From Guptibacillus hwajinpoensis (GTDB lineage Bacteria > Bacillota > Bacilli > Bacillales > Guptibacillaceae): DNA of 64,000 nt. Each line of letters opens with the position of its first letter. Within the stretch, counting starts at the first letter, position 1. This document shows, piece after piece, positions 61,295 to 64,000 of the stretch. The notes under the pieces were generated by a model. It had not been told where the DNA came from, ran no database searches, and saw only the letters and a list, made by a program, of their open reading frames with translations. The position numbers and the translations under genes are program-made. The stretch spans positions 1,054,001-1,118,000 of the forward strand of contig NZ_SWFM01000001.1 in assembly GCF_005144865.1 (NCBI RefSeq), read 5' to 3'.

Positions 61295-61331
61295 TTAAAG
61301 GCCGGAAGAGTTGTCCCCCGCCAGCCTTTAA
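61295..61331 (-). promoter_or_regulatory. Intercistronic hairpin after the binding-protein gene
   Basis: TTAAAGGC faces GCCTTTAA with a GC-rich extension inside. No long T run. Such hairpins after the first gene of sugar operons often protect the binding-protein mRNA or cut downstream expression; inferred here. Confidence 0.5.
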
Positions 61332-61343
61332 TCAACTTCTTGA

Positions 61344-62618
61344 TTATCGTTTGACTAACCCTTCAATACGCTTAACAGCTTCTTTCCATTCTTTCTCAGG
61401 ATCTCCGCCTTCCTGCACGTTCCGTAGAGCAGTCAACACTTCATTATTAACGGTTACGTACTTAGGTCCTTTGTATACAGCAGGAATTTCTTTCGCAGCT
61501 TCTGCGAATGTAGCTGCTGTATTTTGACCACCAAAATAGTCATCTGAGTTATTGACGAATTCATCCATTTCATATACGGATGGAGCAGATGGGAATAGAC
61601 CGCTTTCTTCAAATGATTTCAACTGATTCTCAGGAGAAACAAGCCATTGCGCAAACTCATAAGCCTCTTCACTATGCTCTGTTTCTGCTGGAATTGTTAC
61701 GTAAGATCCACCCCAGTTACCAGCGAATTCGCTTGGTAGTGTTGCTACGCGCCAGTTACCTTTACCTTCTGGAGCATTTTCAATCATATACCCTTTCAAC
61801 CATGCTGGAGCCATTTCTACTGCGAAATCACCTTTGTTTAGTGCAGTCGCCCATTCTGGTGTCCACATTTCATAGCTTCCCACGTAACCCTTTTCATAGA
61901 GGGATACAGCATAGTCGTAAGCTTTTTTAACTTCGTTTCCTTCTTCGCCAATAATCAATTCATTGTCTTTATTGAAATAACTTTCTTGTAAAGCATCCAT
62001 GTTCGCACGATACGCCATTTCCATGCTATCAACCATAGGCTTTCCAGTTTCATCTAGTACTTTTTTCGCAGCGTCTTCTAATTGTTTCGGTGATGAAACG
62101 GTTTCATTTACCTTCTCAGGTTCTGTCGGTAAGTTCGCTTCTTCAAAAACGTCAACGTTGTAATACATGGCTTTCGGACCGATATCCGTTGGAAGACCGA
62201 ATAAGAAATCGCCGTCTGTGCTTTCAGCCATATTCCATTTCCAGTCAAGGTAATCTCCTTGAATGTCTTCTGCTCCAAGGTCATATAGGTTCACAAAGCG
62301 TTCTTGTGCTTCACGGTAACGATCAAGCTGATCAACTTCGATCATCGCAAGGTCTGGAGCTCCAGTACCTGCAGAAATCGATGTAAATAAACTGTTGTGG
62401 TGATCTCCTAACTCAGAAGTCTTCACATTAATTTCTACATCCGGATTTTCTTTCTCGTACTCTTCGGCTAGTGATTCATAGTTTGTAGCTCCAAACGTCC
62501 AGAAATCCAATGTTACCTTACCATCCTTAGATGACTCTTCTCCGCCTCCGCCACAAGCAGAAAGCAATAACGCAGAACTAAGTAACAATGGGCCAAGAAA
62601 CTTCTTTTTGACTTTCAT
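61344..62618 (-). CDS. Sugar-binding lipoprotein of the beta-glucoside ABC importer
   Basis: 424 aa from ATG 62618, behind GGAGGGG. Signal MKVKKKFLGPLLLSSALLLS with lipobox LLSAC, then a Gly/Ser linker. Family-1 binding-protein features: VTLDFWTFGATNYESLAEEY, GTGAPDLAMIEVDQLDRY, GNWRVATLPSEFAGNWGGSY. It delivers an oligosaccharide to the two permeases; beta-glucosides are inferred from the GH1 gene. First gene of the operon, under the promoter at 62733-62761. Confidence 0.9.
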   Translation of the reverse strand: MKVKKKFLGPLLLSSALLLSACGGGGEESSKDGKVTLDFWTFGATNYESLAEEYEKENPDVEINVKTSELGDHHNSLFTSISAGTGAPDLAMIEVDQLDRYREAQERFVNLYDLGAEDIQGDYLDWKWNMAESTDGDFLFGLPTDIGPKAMYYNVDVFEEANLPTEPEKVNETVSSPKQLEDAAKKVLDETGKPMVDSMEMAYRANMDALQESYFNKDNELIIGEEGNEVKKAYDYAVSLYEKGYVGSYEMWTPEWATALNKGDFAVEMAPAWLKGYMIENAPEGKGNWRVATLPSEFAGNWGGSYVTIPAETEHSEEAYEFAQWLVSPENQLKSFEESGLFPSAPSVYEMDEFVNNSDDYFGGQNTAATFAEAAKEIPAVYKGPKYVTVNNEVLTALRNVQEGGDPEKEWKEAVKRIEGLVKR

Positions 62619-62677
62619 GTAAATCCCCTCCATATAAATGATAGACACCATACACTAACCCGCCCAGATGATTAAAG

Positions 62678-62689
62678 GAAACCGGTTTC
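62678..62689. promoter_or_regulatory. Operator O1 of the beta-glucoside operon
   Basis: Perfect 12-bp palindrome GAAACCGGTTTC, about 40 bases downstream of the predicted start. Identical to the upstream site. Typical centre for LacI-family regulators; it also partly resembles a CcpA cre site. Confidence 0.75.
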
Positions 62690-62732
62690 GTAAATCAGCA
62701 AAAAAAATTGCCGGAATGGTTCGTTAGATACG

Positions 62733-62761
62733 ATTTAACCACATAATGTATCCGATTTCAA
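62733..62761 (-). promoter_or_regulatory. Predicted promoter of the beta-glucoside operon
   Basis: On the minus strand TTGAAA (62756-62761) and TTAAAT (62733-62738) are 17 bases apart. Transcription would start near 62726, between the two operators. Confidence 0.55.
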
Positions 62762-62802
62762 GAGTTAATGCGTTAATTTTCTTAAATTTCAGGTTTGAAG
62801 AA

Positions 62803-62814
62803 GAAACCGGTTTC
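62803..62814. promoter_or_regulatory. Operator O2 of the beta-glucoside operon
   Basis: Second perfect GAAACCGGTTTC, upstream of the promoter. Centre-to-centre distance to O1 is 125 bp, close to twelve helical turns, a spacing that would allow repression by looping. Confidence 0.7.
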
Positions 62815-63140
62815 CTAAACGAACTAAAGCTACTGGTACATCGTTTAAAACCACTATCTTCGCTACAATTCCTATGACCACAAGACTTACTGCGACATCA
62901 TACTGTGCTTTAATACTACGTTTTATACCATTCTGAGTTTTTTTCATAGTGAAGTTTAAATAAAGAGAAATGCCGTTGGGTGATGAAGATTTTCCAATGA
63001 TTACGGAAATTTCCCCTTTCACTTACCACCCATTAATTTTCATTCACCACTATCATGACCAGCTCCGTTTGTTATCTTCTTTTAACTCCTCTATAATGAT
63101 GGACAGACTAAGTATCGAACGGATGAGAAAGGAGACCAGG

Positions 63141-63437
63141 ATGTATTATCATACGAAAATGAGAACCTGGAGAACATATCTCTTTATAGTGTTAAGCCTT
63201 TTAACGACACTTGCCATGTTTCTGCTTGAACCGATTTCGACTAATGCTGGCGAATCCGTTGGCATCTTCATTATGATCTTTATTATTGCTGGCTGTGTTC
63301 TTTCTGCCTTGTTAGCTTTCGTCGTATTTAGAACAAGTGAAGAGAAGAAAGGATTAGCAAGCATCGCCCTTCTACTCACGTTGTTTAACGTATCGATCGT
63401 TTTATACTTTCTATGGGTTGGGATACGATTAGCGTAG
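63141..63437 (+). CDS. Hypothetical three-helix membrane protein
   Basis: Not recognised. 98 aa from ATG 63141, preceded by AAAGGAGACCAGG; the frame upstream overlaps the operon leader and reads as non-coding. Helices: TYLFIVLSLLTTLAMFLLEP, IFIMIFIIAGCVLSALLAFV and IALLLTLFNVSIVLYFLWVG. A charged loop (RTSEEKKG) sits between the last two. Single gene ending next to a family B repeat. Confidence 0.65.
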   Translation: MYYHTKMRTWRTYLFIVLSLLTTLAMFLLEPISTNAGESVGIFIMIFIIAGCVLSALLAFVVFRTSEEKKGLASIALLLTLFNVSIVLYFLWVGIRLA

Positions 63438-63440
63438 GAC

Positions 63441-63480
63441 GGTGCCTGTCACCACCCGCTTTTGCTCGAATCATGTCGAA
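63441..63480. repeat. REP-like repeat, family B copy 4
   Basis: GGTGCCTGTCACCACCCGC followed by TTTTGCTCGAATCATGTCGA. Starts four bases after the stop of the upstream gene. Confidence 0.75.
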
Positions 63481-63487
63481 CAAGAAA

Positions 63488-63525
63488 CAAGAGGAGTCAG
63501 GCCCATGCCTGACTCCTCTTGTTCT
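63488..63525. terminator. Terminator with family C palindrome
   Basis: AAGAGGAGTCAGGC pairs with GCCTGACTCCTCTT around CCAT, then GTTCTTT. Same palindrome type as at 48252 and 50797. Confidence 0.8.
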
Positions 63526-63550
63526 TTATCATAGTATGCGTTTTGTCCTT

Positions 63551-63736
63551 TCAACTAGTAACTAATAAAGGGATACATTCTATCATAATCAGAATGACCC
63601 CACCTAAAATACAAAGTCCCTCAGAAGTGTTTGAAATGACAATAAGATCATAGAAATAGTCCAGATATGTATTGGTCCTACCCCTACTCTTCCTATCTCT
63701 CCATATATCTCTCAATCCCCAATAAAGAAAAATCAC
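63551..63736 (-). CDS. Small putative membrane protein
   Basis: Not recognised. 61 aa from GTG 63736 (IFLYWGLRDIWRDRKSRGRT), with a second hydrophobic segment (GLCILGGVILIMIECIPLLV). The frame stays open nine codons further up, where residues continue the first helix (SFVWCLIGVIFLYWG), but there is no normal start codon before the stop at 63764-63766. The real start is uncertain. Confidence 0.4.
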   Translation of the reverse strand: MIFLYWGLRDIWRDRKSRGRTNTYLDYFYDLIVISNTSEGLCILGGVILIMIECIPLLVTS

Positions 63737-63836
63737 ACCAATTAAACACCAAACAAAGCTTATCTAATTATTCGTCAAACATAAATAAGTACCGCTTCAT
63801 TTATCAATACTACCTAATAAAAGGTGGTGCGAACAT

Positions 63837-64000
63837 ATGAAGCAACAGGAACACTTTGAACATATTCACACAATAAGAAAAGAACTTGAAAACTCTTATC
63901 TTGATTATTGGCAACAGTTCTCGAACATTAATGAATGGAAATTCTGGTTGGTACTAGCGATGTTCATTATTCCGCTTGTTGTTTTGTATTTCAAAATCGA
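63837..64000 (+). CDS. Membrane protein, partial (runs off the right edge)
   Basis: First 54 codons only. ATG 63837 follows AAAGGTGG. KQQEHFEHIHTIRKELENSY and LDYWQQFSNINEWKFWLVLA, then MFIIPLVVLYFKI, match the N-terminus of a conserved Bacillus membrane protein family of unknown function (CBO0543-like in appearance). Confidence 0.7.
   Translation, partial: MKQQEHFEHIHTIRKELENSYLDYWQQFSNINEWKFWLVLAMFIIPLVVLYFKI

Overview
The window is a chromosomal segment of a spore-forming Bacillaceae (Firmicutes, moderately low GC). The evidence is two YheC/YheD ATP-grasp spore proteins, DUF3231, DUF4181, DUF3953 and CBO0543 family proteins, an InhA-type M6 protease, a secreted subtilisin, frequent TTG and GTG starts behind strong AGGAGG-type ribosome binding sites, and dispersed small palindromic repeats like those of bacilli. 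I cannot name the species. TGA is used as an ordinary stop codon by many intact genes.

Layout. (1) 1-5.5 kb, minus strand: an opine-metallophore (staphylopine/pseudopaline/bacillopaline-type) cluster. It runs from a nicotianamine-synthase-like CntL and an opine dehydrogenase CntM, through an EamA exporter, to a family-5 substrate-binding lipoprotein and an ABC permease that leaves the window. Three Zur-box-like palindromes sit directly downstream of two good promoters, which argues for zinc control. (2) 6-10.4 kb: secreted metalloprotease InhA and small membrane proteins, including a DUF4181 gene broken by an in-frame TGA. (3) 10.5-21.3 kb: a defence island with a NERD/zinc-ribbon protein, McrBC, a PD-(D/E)XK nuclease with duplicated C-terminal modules, a small overlapping gene pair, an HNH enzyme of the phosphorothioate-DNA-binding type, a DUF5655 protein and a NERD helicase. 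(4) 21.5-31.5 kb: a sodium symporter, a CBO0543 protein, a divergent YheC/D and MurF-like ligase pair, a DMT transporter, a PhnB-like VOC protein, a GNAT and several very small membrane ORFs.

(5) 32-38.6 kb: a cytosolic family-5 binding protein interrupted by one TGA that is followed by a strong stem-loop, a DUF3231 protein, a decayed GNAT, secreted subtilisin and a second YheC/D. (6) 38.7-46 kb: what looks like a type VII secretion lipase toxin of the reverse-domain (TslA) kind with a small helical partner. It is divergent from a tandem array of nine DUF1433-type lipoprotein genes, six with an essentially complete reading frame and three decayed, interleaved with about 120-180 bp MITE-like elements ending in GGGACGGTTCT inverted repeats. 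No T7SS core genes are in the window.

(7) 46-56 kb: small hypothetical genes, a LytTR/DUF3021 pair, two recent copies of a DUF3953 gene, GNATs, a seven-bladed YVTN-repeat protein without a signal peptide, and a SulP transporter with UspA. (8) 56-64 kb: a cupin protein, a complete beta-glucoside operon (binding protein, two permeases, LacI regulator, GH1 glucosidase) with two identical 12-bp palindromic operators flanking the promoter, and small membrane proteins. At least four dispersed repeat families are visible in the second half.
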